This document shows positions 38,441 through 47,030 of a stretch of DNA of 55,988 bases, piece by piece. Position 1 is the first letter of the stretch. Every line of letters starts with the position of its first letter. The notes under the pieces are model-generated. The model did no database searches, was not told where the DNA came from, and saw only the letters and a list, made by a program, of their open reading frames with translations. The DNA comes from Microbacterium sp. A20 (lineage in GTDB: Bacteria; Actinomycetota; Actinomycetes; Actinomycetales; Microbacteriaceae): positions 1 to 55,988 of the forward strand of contig NZ_SSDF01000067.1 in NCBI RefSeq assembly GCF_004794515.1. The letters are read 5' to 3'. Position numbers and translations under genes: made by a program.

Positions 38441-39127
38441 ATGAGCGAGAACTCGGCCCCCGAGTCGGAGGCACCGCGGACGCGCCGCCGCAAGAGCCTG
38501 AGCCCCAAGCAGATGGCGATCCTCGAGGTCATCCAGAACTCCATCGCCCACCACGGCTACCCGCCGAGCATGCGCGAGATCGGCGACGCCGTCGGCCTGA
38601 AGTCCCTCTCGAGCGTGACCCACCAGCTCGGTCAGCTCGAACTGAGCGGCTACCTCCGGCGCGACCCGGGCAAGACGCGTGCGATGGAGGTCCTGATCGA
38701 TCTCCCCGGCGCCAGCGGCGAGAATCCCGCCGACGTGGCGACCCCGGTCGGCGACGCGGCTCTCGTACCCCTGGTCGGTCGCATCGCCGCGGGCGTGCCG
38801 ATCACCGCCGATCAGCAGGTGGAGGAGATCTTCCCCCTCCCCCGTCAACTGGTGGGCAAGGGAGACCTCTTCATGCTCAAGGTCTCGGGAGAGTCGATGA
38901 TCGACGCCGCGATCTGCGACGGCGACTGGGTCGTCGTTCGCTCGCAGAACAATGCGGAGAACGGCGAGATCGTGGCCGCGATGCTCGACGGCGAGGCCAC
39001 CGTCAAGGTGCTCCGCCGTCGCGACGGCCACACCTGGCTCCTCCCCCGCAACTCCTCCTTCGAGCCCATCCTCGGCGATGAGTCCGTGGTGCTCGGCAAG
39101 GTCGTGGCGGTGCTGCGCGCCGTCTGA
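38441..39127 (+). CDS. lexA: LexA repressor
   Basis: 228 residues. SOS repressor and self-cleaving peptidase. N-terminal winged helix ([29 protein letters not shown]-like [10 protein letters not shown] and [10 protein letters not shown]). Cleavage bond Ala117-Gly118 in GRIAAGVP; catalytic Ser152 in [10 protein letters not shown] and Lys189 in ATVKVLRR. Good ribosome site AAGGAG 4 bases upstream. An N-terminal 18-residue acidic/basic lead is actinobacterial. Confidence 0.97.
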   Translation: MSENSAPESEAPRTRRRKSLSPKQMAILEVIQNSIAHHGYPPSMREIGDAVGLKSLSSVTHQLGQLELSGYLRRDPGKTRAMEVLIDLPGASGENPADVATPVGDAALVPLVGRIAAGVPITADQQVEEIFPLPRQLVGKGDLFMLKVSGESMIDAAICDGDWVVVRSQNNAENGEIVAAMLDGEATVKVLRRRDGHTWLLPRNSSFEPILGDESVVLGKVVAVLRAV

Positions 39128-39136
39128 CGTCCGCCA

Positions 39137-39142
39137 TAGGCT
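39137..39142 (+). promoter_or_regulatory. -10 box of the S9 peptidase gene, leaderless layout
   Basis: TAGGCT followed by 6 bases and ATG at 39149. It starts 10 bases past the lexA stop, so this gene has its own promoter. Confidence 0.5.
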
Positions 39143-39148
39143 CGAGGC

Positions 39149-41014
39149 ATGTCGTCCCCGTACGGTTCCTGGCCCTCACCCTTCTCCGCGGCCTCCGTCG
39201 CGGCGTCCTCCCCGCGGATCGACGGGGCGCGCTTCGTCGGCTCCGAGATCTGGTGGGGAGAATCCGTGCCCGCCGAGAAGGGGCGGGTCACGGTGCGAAG
39301 CTCTTCCGGAACCGAGGTCCTCCCGGCTCCCTGGAGCGCGCGCTCCCGGGTGCACGAGTACGGAGGCGGAGCATGGACCGCCGATGCCGCAGGCACCCTG
39401 TACTTCGTCGATGCCGGCGATCAGCGTGTGCATCGCATGGCCCCCGGGGCCGAGCCCGTTCCGCTGACACCGGCGGGACCGTCGCACGGCGGCCTCCGCG
39501 TGCAGCAAGGCCGTCTGCTCGCGGTGCGCGAAGATCTGTCGACCGCGCCGCACACCCGCGCGATCGTCGAGATCCCGATCGACGGCTCCGCGGCGGAGGA
39601 CCCGTCCGGAATTCGAGTGATCGTCGAGGGCGACGGTTTCTTCGCACATCCCGCGCTCTCGCCGGACGGAACCCGCATCGCCTGGGTCGCCTGGAACCGC
39701 GGACGGATGCCGTGGGAGGCCGCGCACCTGCAGATCGCGAAGAGCGACGGCGGCGATGTGCACGAGATCCCCACTCGAGCGGCGCTGCAGCCCGAGTGGC
39801 TCAGCGACGCGGAGCTGGTGTTCGCCGATGATCCGGACGACCGCTGGGGCCTGTACCGCATCGAGCTCGACGGATTCTCACCGCTCGGCGCACCGCGCGC
39901 GCTCACCCCGAGCGACGCCGACACCGGCTACGGACTCTGGGTGCTCGGCAACCGCTGGTATCGGCCGCTCGCCGACGAGCGGATCGTCGCGGTCCGCACC
40001 AACGGGCGCGACGAGATCGTCGTGATTGCTCCGGACGGCGTCGTGAACCCGATCGATGTCCCGGCCGACGGACACGTCAGCGTCGACGACGTCGACGGTT
40101 CCCGCGTGCTGCTGTCCGGCAACGGCTCCGGGGTGACCGCCGGCCTGTGGTGCGTCGATGTGGACTCCGGCGAGACCGTCGTGGTGCGTGGAGGCGAGCC
40201 CGTGGATGCCGATTGGATGCCGCATGCCGTGCCGATCGACGTCGACGGGCGGCACGGCGTGGTGCACGCTTTCGCGTACCCGCCGGCGAACCCCGACGCG
40301 ACAGCCTCCGCCGATGAACTCCCTCCGTACGTGGTGCTGGTGCACGGCGGGCCGACCGCTCACGTCACCGGTGCGGCGTCCGGAGCCAACGCGTTCTATA
40401 CGAGCCGCGGCATCGGGGTGCTCGACGTCAACTACGGCGGGTCCACCGGCTATGGGCGCGCCTACCGCGAACGTCTGGACGGCCGGTGGGGGGTCGTGGA
40501 CGTCGATGACGTGATCGCCGCCGCACAGGGGCTCGCGGATGCCGGGCTCGCCGATCCGTCCCGCATCGCCATCCGCGGAGGTTCGGCGGGCGGCTGGACG
40601 GTGCTGTCCGCGCTGGTACGCGGCGGAGCCTTCGCCGCGGGAATCAGCCGCTACGGCGTGGCCGACCTGCGGATGCTGGTCGCCGAGACCCACGATTTCG
40701 AGGCGTCATACATCGACGGTCTCGTGGGGCCCCTCCCCGAGTACGAGGATGTCTACGTCGAACGATCACCACTCACCCATGCGGATCGCATCGGAGTCCC
40801 CGTGCTGCTGCTGCAGGGCGGGGAGGACCGGGTGGTCCCGCCGTCGCAGTCCGAGGCGATCAGAGACGCGCTGGCCGCGCGGGGCGTCGACCACGAATAC
40901 GTCCTCTACCCCGCAGAGGGGCACGGCTTCCGCAGCGCCGACACGATCATCGACGCGCTCGAGCGCGAGCTGACCTTCCTCGGCCGCGTGTTCGGGTTCG
41001 AGCCGACGCTGTGA
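39149..41014 (+). CDS. S9-family prolyl-oligopeptidase-like serine peptidase
   Basis: 621 residues. An N-terminal beta-propeller (1-390; repeated DGTRIAWVAWN, DDRWGLYRIE) precedes an alpha/beta-hydrolase. Catalytic Ser479 is in GGSAGGW, Asp560 in GGEDRVVPP, His592 in EGHGF. It cleaves oligopeptides, or acylaminoacyl peptides; the exact substrate is unknown. No signal peptide, so cytoplasmic. Leaderless start at 39149. Confidence 0.93.
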   Translation: MSSPYGSWPSPFSAASVAASSPRIDGARFVGSEIWWGESVPAEKGRVTVRSSSGTEVLPAPWSARSRVHEYGGGAWTADAAGTLYFVDAGDQRVHRMAPGAEPVPLTPAGPSHGGLRVQQGRLLAVREDLSTAPHTRAIVEIPIDGSAAEDPSGIRVIVEGDGFFAHPALSPDGTRIAWVAWNRGRMPWEAAHLQIAKSDGGDVHEIPTRAALQPEWLSDAELVFADDPDDRWGLYRIELDGFSPLGAPRALTPSDADTGYGLWVLGNRWYRPLADERIVAVRTNGRDEIVVIAPDGVVNPIDVPADGHVSVDDVDGSRVLLSGNGSGVTAGLWCVDVDSGETVVVRGGEPVDADWMPHAVPIDVDGRHGVVHAFAYPPANPDATASADELPPYVVLVHGGPTAHVTGAASGANAFYTSRGIGVLDVNYGGSTGYGRAYRERLDGRWGVVDVDDVIAAAQGLADAGLADPSRIAIRGGSAGGWTVLSALVRGGAFAAGISRYGVADLRMLVAETHDFEASYIDGLVGPLPEYEDVYVERSPLTHADRIGVPVLLLQGGEDRVVPPSQSEAIRDALAARGVDHEYVLYPAEGHGFRSADTIIDALERELTFLGRVFGFEPTL

Positions 41015-41024
41015 CGACCGGCCG

Positions 41025-41501
41025 CTACTCGCCCACGCGATTGCGCAGGCGCATGGCACGATCCGCCTCGCGGGTGTCCTGGCGCTCGCGCAGGGTCTGA
41101 CGCTTGTCGTACTCGCGCTTTCCCTTGGCGAGGGCGATCTCGACCTTGGCCCGGCCGTCGGAGAAATAGAGCTTCAGCGGGATCAGGGTGTATCCGCCTG
41201 CCGAGACGGCATGCGCGATCTTGGCGATCTCCTCGCGATGCAGCAGCAGCTTGCGGATGCGCTTCGCAGAGTGGTTGGTCCAGTGGCCCTGGGAGTACTC
41301 CGGGATGTGCACGGAGTCGAGGAAGACCTCGTTGCCCTTCACGAACGCGTAGCCGTCGCTGAGGTTGGCGCGCCCCTGGCGCAGCGACTTGACCTCGGTG
41401 CCGGTGAGCACCATCCCCGCTTCGTACGACTTCTCGATCGTGTAGTCGTGACGTGCGCGACGATTGGTCGCGACGACCTTCTCTCCGCGTTCCCTGGGCA
41501 T
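41025..41501 (-). CDS. smpB: tmRNA-binding protein SmpB
   Basis: 158 residues. Guides tmRNA to stalled ribosomes. VVATNRRARHDYTIEKSYEAG, LTGTEVKSLRQGRANL, and the C-terminal tail KREYDKRQTLRERQDTREADRA are typical. The tmRNA gene itself was not seen in the window. Good ribosome site GGAG 6 bases upstream. Downstream of ftsX by 63 bases, in the usual ftsEX-smpB order. Confidence 0.97.
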   Translation of the reverse strand: MPRERGEKVVATNRRARHDYTIEKSYEAGMVLTGTEVKSLRQGRANLSDGYAFVKGNEVFLDSVHIPEYSQGHWTNHSAKRIRKLLLHREEIAKIAHAVSAGGYTLIPLKLYFSDGRAKVEIALAKGKREYDKRQTLRERQDTREADRAMRLRNRVGE

Positions 41502-41564
41502 GATGCTCTCCTGTTGCCGTGATGAGCTCGATCGATCTTTCCGACCGAGCAGCCTTTCAGGATA

Positions 41565-42479
41565 TCAGGTACGGAGCCAGCGCCTGATCGCGAAGCCGGC
41601 GGACAGCGCGGCCAGCACGATGCCGATGCCGATCAGCACCGGCACCACGAGCATCGCATCCTGCATCGTCACCCACGTCGTGATGAACGGGACCCGACCG
41701 CGCAGGTAGCCGTTCACTCCGAAGTGCATCCCGGCCACGACCGCGGCACTGGCCAGCGCCGAGCCGAGGAACGCGGCGAACACGCCTTCGAGGACGAACG
41801 GTGTCTGGATGAACCGGTTCGAGGCACCGACGAGCCGCATGATGCCGATCTCCTTGCGCCGCGCATACGCGGACAATCGGATCGTCGTACCTATCAGCAG
41901 GGTCGCCGCAATCAGCATGAGCACGGCGATGCCGACGGCGATGTACGTGGCGACGGTCAGGGCGGAGAACAGGGGTTCCAGATATTGGAGCTGATCCTTG
42001 ACCTGCTCCACCCCGGCCTGGCCGCTGAATGCCTCGGTGAGCACCTGCGACTGCCCCGGGTCTTTCATCGTCACGAAGAAGACCTCGAACGCCTGGTCGG
42101 CCGTGAGGACACTCGCCTGATCCTCGCCGAGCTGATCGACGAGTTTGGCGTACGTGTCCTCCTTGGTGTCGAAGGTCAGCGAGCTGATGAGCGGCGCCAG
42201 CGCGTCCCCTTCGAGCTGCGCGCGAACTGCGGCGACCTGTTCCTCGCTCGCGGCACCGTCGATGCACGTGTCGGATTCCGAGACCGCGGAGCACATGTAC
42301 ACGGCGACCTGGGCACGCTCGGCCCAGTAACCCCGCATCACACCGATCTGCGACTGCATCAGGATCGCCGCACCGACGAAGGTGAGAGAGACGAAGGTGA
42401 CGAGGATCACCGAGATGACCATCGAGATGTTCCGCCGAAGGCCACCCAGGGCCTCGGTCAGGATGAGTCCGATTCTCAT
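41565..42479 (-). CDS. ftsX: Cell-division protein FtsX
   Basis: 304 residues. Four membrane segments (near 22-44 and three at the C-terminal half) with an extracellular domain of about 120 residues between the first and second, containing a Cys pair (CSAVSESDTC). It transmits FtsE ATP hydrolysis to a peptidoglycan hydrolase. ATG overlaps the ftsE stop by 4 bases (ATGA). Confidence 0.95.
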   Translation of the reverse strand: MRIGLILTEALGGLRRNISMVISVILVTFVSLTFVGAAILMQSQIGVMRGYWAERAQVAVYMCSAVSESDTCIDGAASEEQVAAVRAQLEGDALAPLISSLTFDTKEDTYAKLVDQLGEDQASVLTADQAFEVFFVTMKDPGQSQVLTEAFSGQAGVEQVKDQLQYLEPLFSALTVATYIAVGIAVLMLIAATLLIGTTIRLSAYARRKEIGIMRLVGASNRFIQTPFVLEGVFAAFLGSALASAAVVAGMHFGVNGYLRGRVPFITTWVTMQDAMLVVPVLIGIGIVLAALSAGFAIRRWLRT

Positions 42480-43597
42480 GAGGTCGGGCCCACTTCCTCG
42501 TCGTCTTCATCCGAGAGTCCGAGTCGGTCGGCGACTCCGAGCTCGGCGACGTCGACGGTCGGGAGGGTGATCGGGTGGGTGCGAGGTCGGACGACCGCCG
42601 GCGGCTCCACCGCGGTCGGCGGCTCGACGACAGCGGGCGGTTCCACCACAGGCGGTTCGACGACATCCGCGACCGTCTCGGGCTCCGGCACGGAGGGCGA
42701 CTCCGGCGGCTCGACCGTCTGAGGGGCGTCTGTAACTGCGGCCGAACCGCTTTCCGCGGCGGCGGCCTTCCGCTGCATGCTGAGCTCCTCGGCGAGAGCC
42801 GCGCGGACCGAGGAGAGGTCCGCCGTCTGGCGCTGGACCTCCTGCACCGCCGTCAGTGCCGCTGCTGCGGCCGCACCGCGCACCTGCTCCGGCACGAGAC
42901 GCGGGATGTTGGACGTGTCGCCGTAGCCACCGTGCACCTCGTCTCGCACCATCTCCCCGTCGCGCAGCTCGATCACTCGGCGCTGCATCTGGTCGACGAA
43001 GCCGGCCTCGTGCGTGGCCATCAGGACGGTCGTGCCTCCGGCGTTGATACGGGCCAGAAGCTGCATGATGTCGACGGAGGTCGCGGGGTCGAGGTTGCCG
43101 GTGGGCTCGTCGGCGAGCAGAACCTGCGGACGGTTGACGAGGGCGCGAGCGATCGCGACGCGCTGCTGCTCTCCGCCGGAGAGTTCGTGCGGCATGCGCT
43201 TCTGCTTGCCGTCGAGGCCGACGAGCGCGAGCGCCTCGGGTACGGCCTGTTGGATGAAGCCGCGCGAGGAGCCGGTCACCTGCAGGGTGAAGGCGACGTT
43301 CTGGTAGACGGTCTTCGACGGCAGCAGGCGGAAGTCCTGGAACACCGAACCGATGTGGCGCCGGAAGTAGGGCACCTTGCGGTTGGCGAGCGAGCGGAGG
43401 TCCCGGCCGAGCACGGCGACACGGCCTGCCGTCGGCACGTCCTCGCGCAGGATCAGGCGAAGACAGGAGGACTTGCCGGAGCCCGAGGCGCCGACGAGGA
43501 AGACGAATTCCCCGCGTTGCACTTCGAAGTCGACACCGGAGAGGGCGGGCTTCGACGTCCCGCGGTAGCGTTTCGTGACGTTCTCGAACCGAATCAT
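42476..43597 (-). CDS. ftsE: Cell-division ATP-binding protein FtsE with long C-terminal extension
   Basis: 373 residues; a normal FtsE has about 229. Core (1-228): Walker A GASGSGKSS (36-44), LSGGEQQR, Walker B VLLADEPTGNLD, H-loop MATHEAGF. The extra 145 residues carry an Ala/Gln coiled-coil-like part (AAAAALTAVQEVQRQTADL) and then Pro/Val/Glu-rich repeats (PPVVEPPAVVEPP) with an acidic end (LGLSDEDDEEVG). It should bind FtsX and the division ring. The extension seems to be a lineage trait; its role is unknown. Confidence 0.94.
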   Translation of the reverse strand: MIRFENVTKRYRGTSKPALSGVDFEVQRGEFVFLVGASGSGKSSCLRLILREDVPTAGRVAVLGRDLRSLANRKVPYFRRHIGSVFQDFRLLPSKTVYQNVAFTLQVTGSSRGFIQQAVPEALALVGLDGKQKRMPHELSGGEQQRVAIARALVNRPQVLLADEPTGNLDPATSVDIMQLLARINAGGTTVLMATHEAGFVDQMQRRVIELRDGEMVRDEVHGGYGDTSNIPRLVPEQVRGAAAAAALTAVQEVQRQTADLSSVRAALAEELSMQRKAAAAESGSAAVTDAPQTVEPPESPSVPEPETVADVVEPPVVEPPAVVEPPTAVEPPAVVRPRTHPITLPTVDVAELGVADRLGLSDEDDEEVGPTS

Positions 43598-43724
43598 GAC
43601 GCTTCGAGCCTAAGCGCGGCCCTCCGGCTCACCGCGAGCGACACCCCGCACCGGCGCGTCCGCTTCGGGAGACGATGGGGACTGCTCCCCATCCTGAACA
43701 CCCTGGGAAGTCACCGGCCACTGC

Positions 43725-43748
43725 TATACATAAGGGTGCGGTCGCACC
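43725..43748 (+). promoter_or_regulatory. Promoter and 5' hairpin of the first DUF2510 gene
   Basis: -10 box TATACAT begins at 43725. After it GGTGCG-GT-CGCACC (43735-43748) forms a 6-bp hairpin. The same -10 hexamer (TATACAT) stands before the truncated gene at the right edge. Confidence 0.45.
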
Positions 43749-43781
43749 ATGGAGCGGCCGAATCGTCTTCGAGGGGGACCC

Positions 43782-44807
43782 ATGAGCACGACACCAGCAG
43801 GTTGGTACGACGACGGCAGCGGACGCCAGCGGTGGTGGGACGGTCAGCAGTGGACGGAGCACTTCGCTCCGGAGGCGGCCTCCGCGACCGAGGCCGACTC
43901 GGCATCGGAAGCACCGGTAGCAGCGGAGGGATCGTCCGCGATCGAGACGCCGACCGAGGCTCCCACCGCCGGCGAAGCGCCGTCTTACGACGCACCGGAA
44001 GCGCCGTCCACCGATGACACCGTGCTCCACGACTCCGCCGAGGCGCCGACCGCGGCGACCACGCCGCTCGGCGACGATGTCCCCGCGTACTCCGCACCGG
44101 CCACACCCGACCAGCCCGCGTCGAGCTACCCGGGCACCGCGCCGGCCTACCCGGGTGTGGATGCGCAGCCCGCCTATCCGGCGGCCGGGCCCTACCTCCA
44201 GACAGAACCGGAAGCTCCCAAGAAGCTCTCGATTCTGGGACTCGTCGGACTCGGGCTGTCCGCCGTCGGCACGATCCTGGCGTTCATCCCGCTGATCGGC
44301 TTCATCGGCTTCATCCTCCTCGGCGCAGGATTCATCGTCTCCCTCATCTCGCTCTTCCTGAAGGGGAAGAAGTGGCCGGGAATCGCCGGCCTGATCCTCT
44401 CGGTGGTCGGCGGCATCATCAGCGCCGTGATGTTCTTCGTCTTCTTCTTCGCGATCGCCCAGAACGCGAGTGACGAGCTGAACAACCTGCCCAGTTCCTC
44501 GCCGTCGATCGAGGCCACCGAGCCGGGCGAGACCGACGGCACCGACGGCGCCGACGACGGCACGCGTCCGACCTCGGCCGAGGTGGCGGTCGGCCTGACC
44601 GCGATCCTGGCTGCCGAGGGCACGGAGGGCTACACCGAGCCGCAGATCACCTGCCTCTCGGATCTGCTCGTCGAGTCCGATCTCGACAACTCGACGCTGC
44701 GCGCGATCGCGGAGAGCGACGGCACGCTGACGGATGTCGACGCCGCGTACGGTTTCGCCGAGGTGCTGGGCGATACCGAAGCCGTCACCGCGTGCTTCGC
44801 CCCCTGA
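43782..44807 (+). CDS. DUF2510 membrane protein 1
   Basis: 341 residues. N-terminal DUF2510 (TPAGWYDDGSGRQRWWDGQQWTEHF; Trp-rich) is followed by a 120-residue Ala/Glu/Pro/Thr linker, two or three membrane segments (near 150-230; ILGLVGLGLSAVGTILAFIP) and a C-terminal domain with ITCLSDLLVESDLDN. DUF2510 is thought to sense or bind at the membrane; role unknown. Start at 43782 (AGGGGG upstream). Tandem paralog follows at 44833. Confidence 0.82.
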   Translation: MSTTPAGWYDDGSGRQRWWDGQQWTEHFAPEAASATEADSASEAPVAAEGSSAIETPTEAPTAGEAPSYDAPEAPSTDDTVLHDSAEAPTAATTPLGDDVPAYSAPATPDQPASSYPGTAPAYPGVDAQPAYPAAGPYLQTEPEAPKKLSILGLVGLGLSAVGTILAFIPLIGFIGFILLGAGFIVSLISLFLKGKKWPGIAGLILSVVGGIISAVMFFVFFFAIAQNASDELNNLPSSSPSIEATEPGETDGTDGADDGTRPTSAEVAVGLTAILAAEGTEGYTEPQITCLSDLLVESDLDNSTLRAIAESDGTLTDVDAAYGFAEVLGDTEAVTACFAP

Positions 44808-44832
44808 GCCGTCTGACGAGCGGAACCATCTG

Positions 44833-45789
44833 ATGACGACGCCTGCCGGCTGGTACGACGACGGCACCGGCAGCCTGCGGTGGTGGGACGGCACACAGTG
44901 GACCGCACACGTGCGGACCTCTGACGGAGCGCCGGTGGCCCCGGAACGACCGTCTGTGGAGCCGGCTCCCTCCGACGCGTCGTCTCCCGCCATGGCGCCG
45001 TTCACCCCGCCCTACACGCTGCCCCCGTCGGGCACGTCGACCGAACGGGTGATCGCGCCCGACCGCGTCGGCGCACCCGACGGGGCGTGGGTAGCGCCGG
45101 CACCGCAGCCGCCCACGCCCGGGGTATCGGTGCTCGGGCTCATCGGTCTCGCAGTCGTGGTCGTCGGCGTCGTCTGCGCCTGCATCCCGCTGACCTCGAT
45201 CGTCGGCTGGGCGCTTCTCGGCGTCGGATTCGTGCTGTCGCTCGTCTCCCTGTTCCTGCGCGGCCGGAAGTGGCCGGGGATCGCTGGGCTGGCGGTCTCC
45301 GTGCTCGGAGCGGTGCTCGCGTTCGCCGTGTCGCTGGTTCTGATCGCAACCGTCTCGGTCCCGGCCGATGACGACGAGGGAGCCGGAGAGGGCACGGATC
45401 CCTCCTCGATCGAGGGGGCCGACATGGTGCCGTTCGCCGAACTCGAGATCGGCGACTGCCTGCCTTTCGTCGACTACGGGGACACGGGGCAGATCTACGA
45501 GCTTCCTGTCGTCCCGTGCGATCAGCCGCACACGGACGAGGTGTACTTCATCTTCGACGTCGACGACGAGGAGTTCCCCGGCGACGATGCTCTCGGCGAG
45601 GCGGCGTGGGATGGTTGTGCCGCGCAGTTCGACGCATACGTCGGCATCGCCTACGAAGACTCGGTGCTGGATTTCTACACCTATCAGCCGACGGAGACGT
45701 CTTGGGCCCGCGCAGACGATCGCGCGGTCCAGTGCATCCTGTTCAGCTATGAAGACGTGACCGGCAGCCTCGAGGGTGCCGGGTACTGA
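44833..45789 (+). CDS. DUF2510 membrane protein 2 with Septum_form-like domain
   Basis: 318 residues. Same order as the gene before: DUF2510 (TTPAGWYDDGTGSLRWWDG), short linker, two to three membrane segments, then an extracellular C-terminal domain (EIGDCLPFVDYG, VVPCDQPHTDEVYF, WDGCAAQFDAYVG, CILFSYED) with the four Cys of Septum_form/lipoprotein LppI-like domains. Paralog of the upstream gene in the front half but different at the C-terminus. Start at 44833, 25 bases past the first stop. Confidence 0.85.
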   Translation: MTTPAGWYDDGTGSLRWWDGTQWTAHVRTSDGAPVAPERPSVEPAPSDASSPAMAPFTPPYTLPPSGTSTERVIAPDRVGAPDGAWVAPAPQPPTPGVSVLGLIGLAVVVVGVVCACIPLTSIVGWALLGVGFVLSLVSLFLRGRKWPGIAGLAVSVLGAVLAFAVSLVLIATVSVPADDDEGAGEGTDPSSIEGADMVPFAELEIGDCLPFVDYGDTGQIYELPVVPCDQPHTDEVYFIFDVDDEEFPGDDALGEAAWDGCAAQFDAYVGIAYEDSVLDFYTYQPTETSWARADDRAVQCILFSYEDVTGSLEGAGY

Positions 45790-45799
45790 CGACACTCAA

Positions 45800-45837
45800 A
45801 TGAAGAAGGCCCCGGAGTGATCCGGGGCCTTCTTCAT
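45800..45837. terminator. Bidirectional terminator between DUF2510 and prfB
   Basis: A perfect 17-bp stem, arm ATGAAGAAGGCCCCGGA, with a GTGA (GNRA) tetraloop. Ends 4 bases before the prfB stop. It serves the two convergent genes. AAG/CTT runs flank the stem. Confidence 0.9.
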
Positions 45838-45841
45838 AGGT

Positions 45842-46951
45842 TCAATCCTCGATCTTGCGCTTACGCCAGCGGATGCCCGCGGAGATGAAATCATCCAGGT
45901 CACCGTCGAACACCGCAGCCGGGTTGCCCGACTCCTGGCCGGTGCGCAGATCCTTCACCAGCTGCTGACCGTAGAGGAAGTACGAGCGCATCTGGTCGCC
46001 CCAGCTCGCCGTGATGTTACCCGCGAGCTCCTTCTTCTTCGCTGCTTCCTGTTCTTTCTGCAGCAGCAGTAGGCGGGTCTGCAGCACGCGCATGGCGGCG
46101 GCGCGGTTCTGGATCTGCGACTTCTCGTTCTGCATCGATACGACGATGCCGGTAGGAAGGTGCGTCAGACGCACAGCGGAGTCGGTCGTGTTGACCGACT
46201 GACCGCCGGGGCCGGAGGAACGGAACACATCGACTCGGATGTCGCTCTCGGGGATGTCGACCTCGGTCGCCTCCTCCATCAGCGGGATTACCTCGACCGC
46301 GGCGAACGAGGTCTGGCGCTTGTCGGCGGAGCCGAACGGGCTGATGCGCGCGAGGCGGTGCGTGCCGGCCTCGACCGAGATGGTTCCGAAGGCGTAGGGC
46401 GCGTCGATCTCGAACGTCGCCGACTTGATGCCGGCGCCCTCGGCATACGAGGTGTCCATGACCTTGACCGGGTACTTGTGCCGCTCGGCCCAGCGCAGGT
46501 ACATGCGCATCAGCATCTCGGCGAAGTCGGTGGCGTCGTCGCCGCCCGCACCGGAGCGGATCGTGATGATGGCGCTGCGCTCGTCGTACTCGCCGTCGAG
46601 CAGCGTCTGCACCTCGAGCTGGTTGATGAGGTCGGTGAGCGCGGCGAGTTCGGCGCGGGCCTCCTGCGCGGAGTCCTCATCCCCCATCTCGTTCGCGAGA
46701 CCCACGAGCACCTCGAGGTCGTCGAGTCGCTGAGCGATGCCGGTGATGCGGGCGAGCTCGGACTGACGATGGCTGAGTGCGCTGGTCACCTTCTGCGCGT
46801 TCTCGGTGTCGTCCCAGAGGTCGGGGGCGCCGGCCTCCTCGCTGAGACGCGCGATGTCGTCGCGGAGACGGGAGACATCGACGACCTCGCTGATGTCGCC
46901 GAAGGTGTGCCTGAGCGCCTGGATTTCGGCGGAGAGATCTAGTTCGAGCAT
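45842..46951 (-). CDS. prfB: Peptide chain release factor 2
   Basis: 369 residues. Reads UAA/UGA stop codons. The recognition tripeptide SPF is at 204-206 and the catalytic GGQ at 249-251. The reading frame is continuous; the in-frame UGA programmed frameshift of many prfB genes is absent. TAGGCT lies 8 bases upstream of the ATG. Convergent with DUF2510 gene 2, divergent from the MFS gene. Confidence 0.97.
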   Translation of the reverse strand: MLELDLSAEIQALRHTFGDISEVVDVSRLRDDIARLSEEAGAPDLWDDTENAQKVTSALSHRQSELARITGIAQRLDDLEVLVGLANEMGDEDSAQEARAELAALTDLINQLEVQTLLDGEYDERSAIITIRSGAGGDDATDFAEMLMRMYLRWAERHKYPVKVMDTSYAEGAGIKSATFEIDAPYAFGTISVEAGTHRLARISPFGSADKRQTSFAAVEVIPLMEEATEVDIPESDIRVDVFRSSGPGGQSVNTTDSAVRLTHLPTGIVVSMQNEKSQIQNRAAAMRVLQTRLLLLQKEQEAAKKKELAGNITASWGDQMRSYFLYGQQLVKDLRTGQESGNPAAVFDGDLDDFISAGIRWRKRKIED

Positions 46952-47018
46952 GACACCTCAGCCTAACGTGCCGCCTGCCTACGCGGGGACGTCGTCTTCG
47001 ACGGCACATCGGCCGGAG

Positions 47019-47024
47019 TAGCGT
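47019..47024 (+). promoter_or_regulatory. -10 box of the MFS gene, leaderless layout
   Basis: TAGCGT is followed by 6 bases and GTG at 47031. Divergent from prfB across 79 bases. Confidence 0.5.
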
Positions 47025-47030
47025 GAAGAC

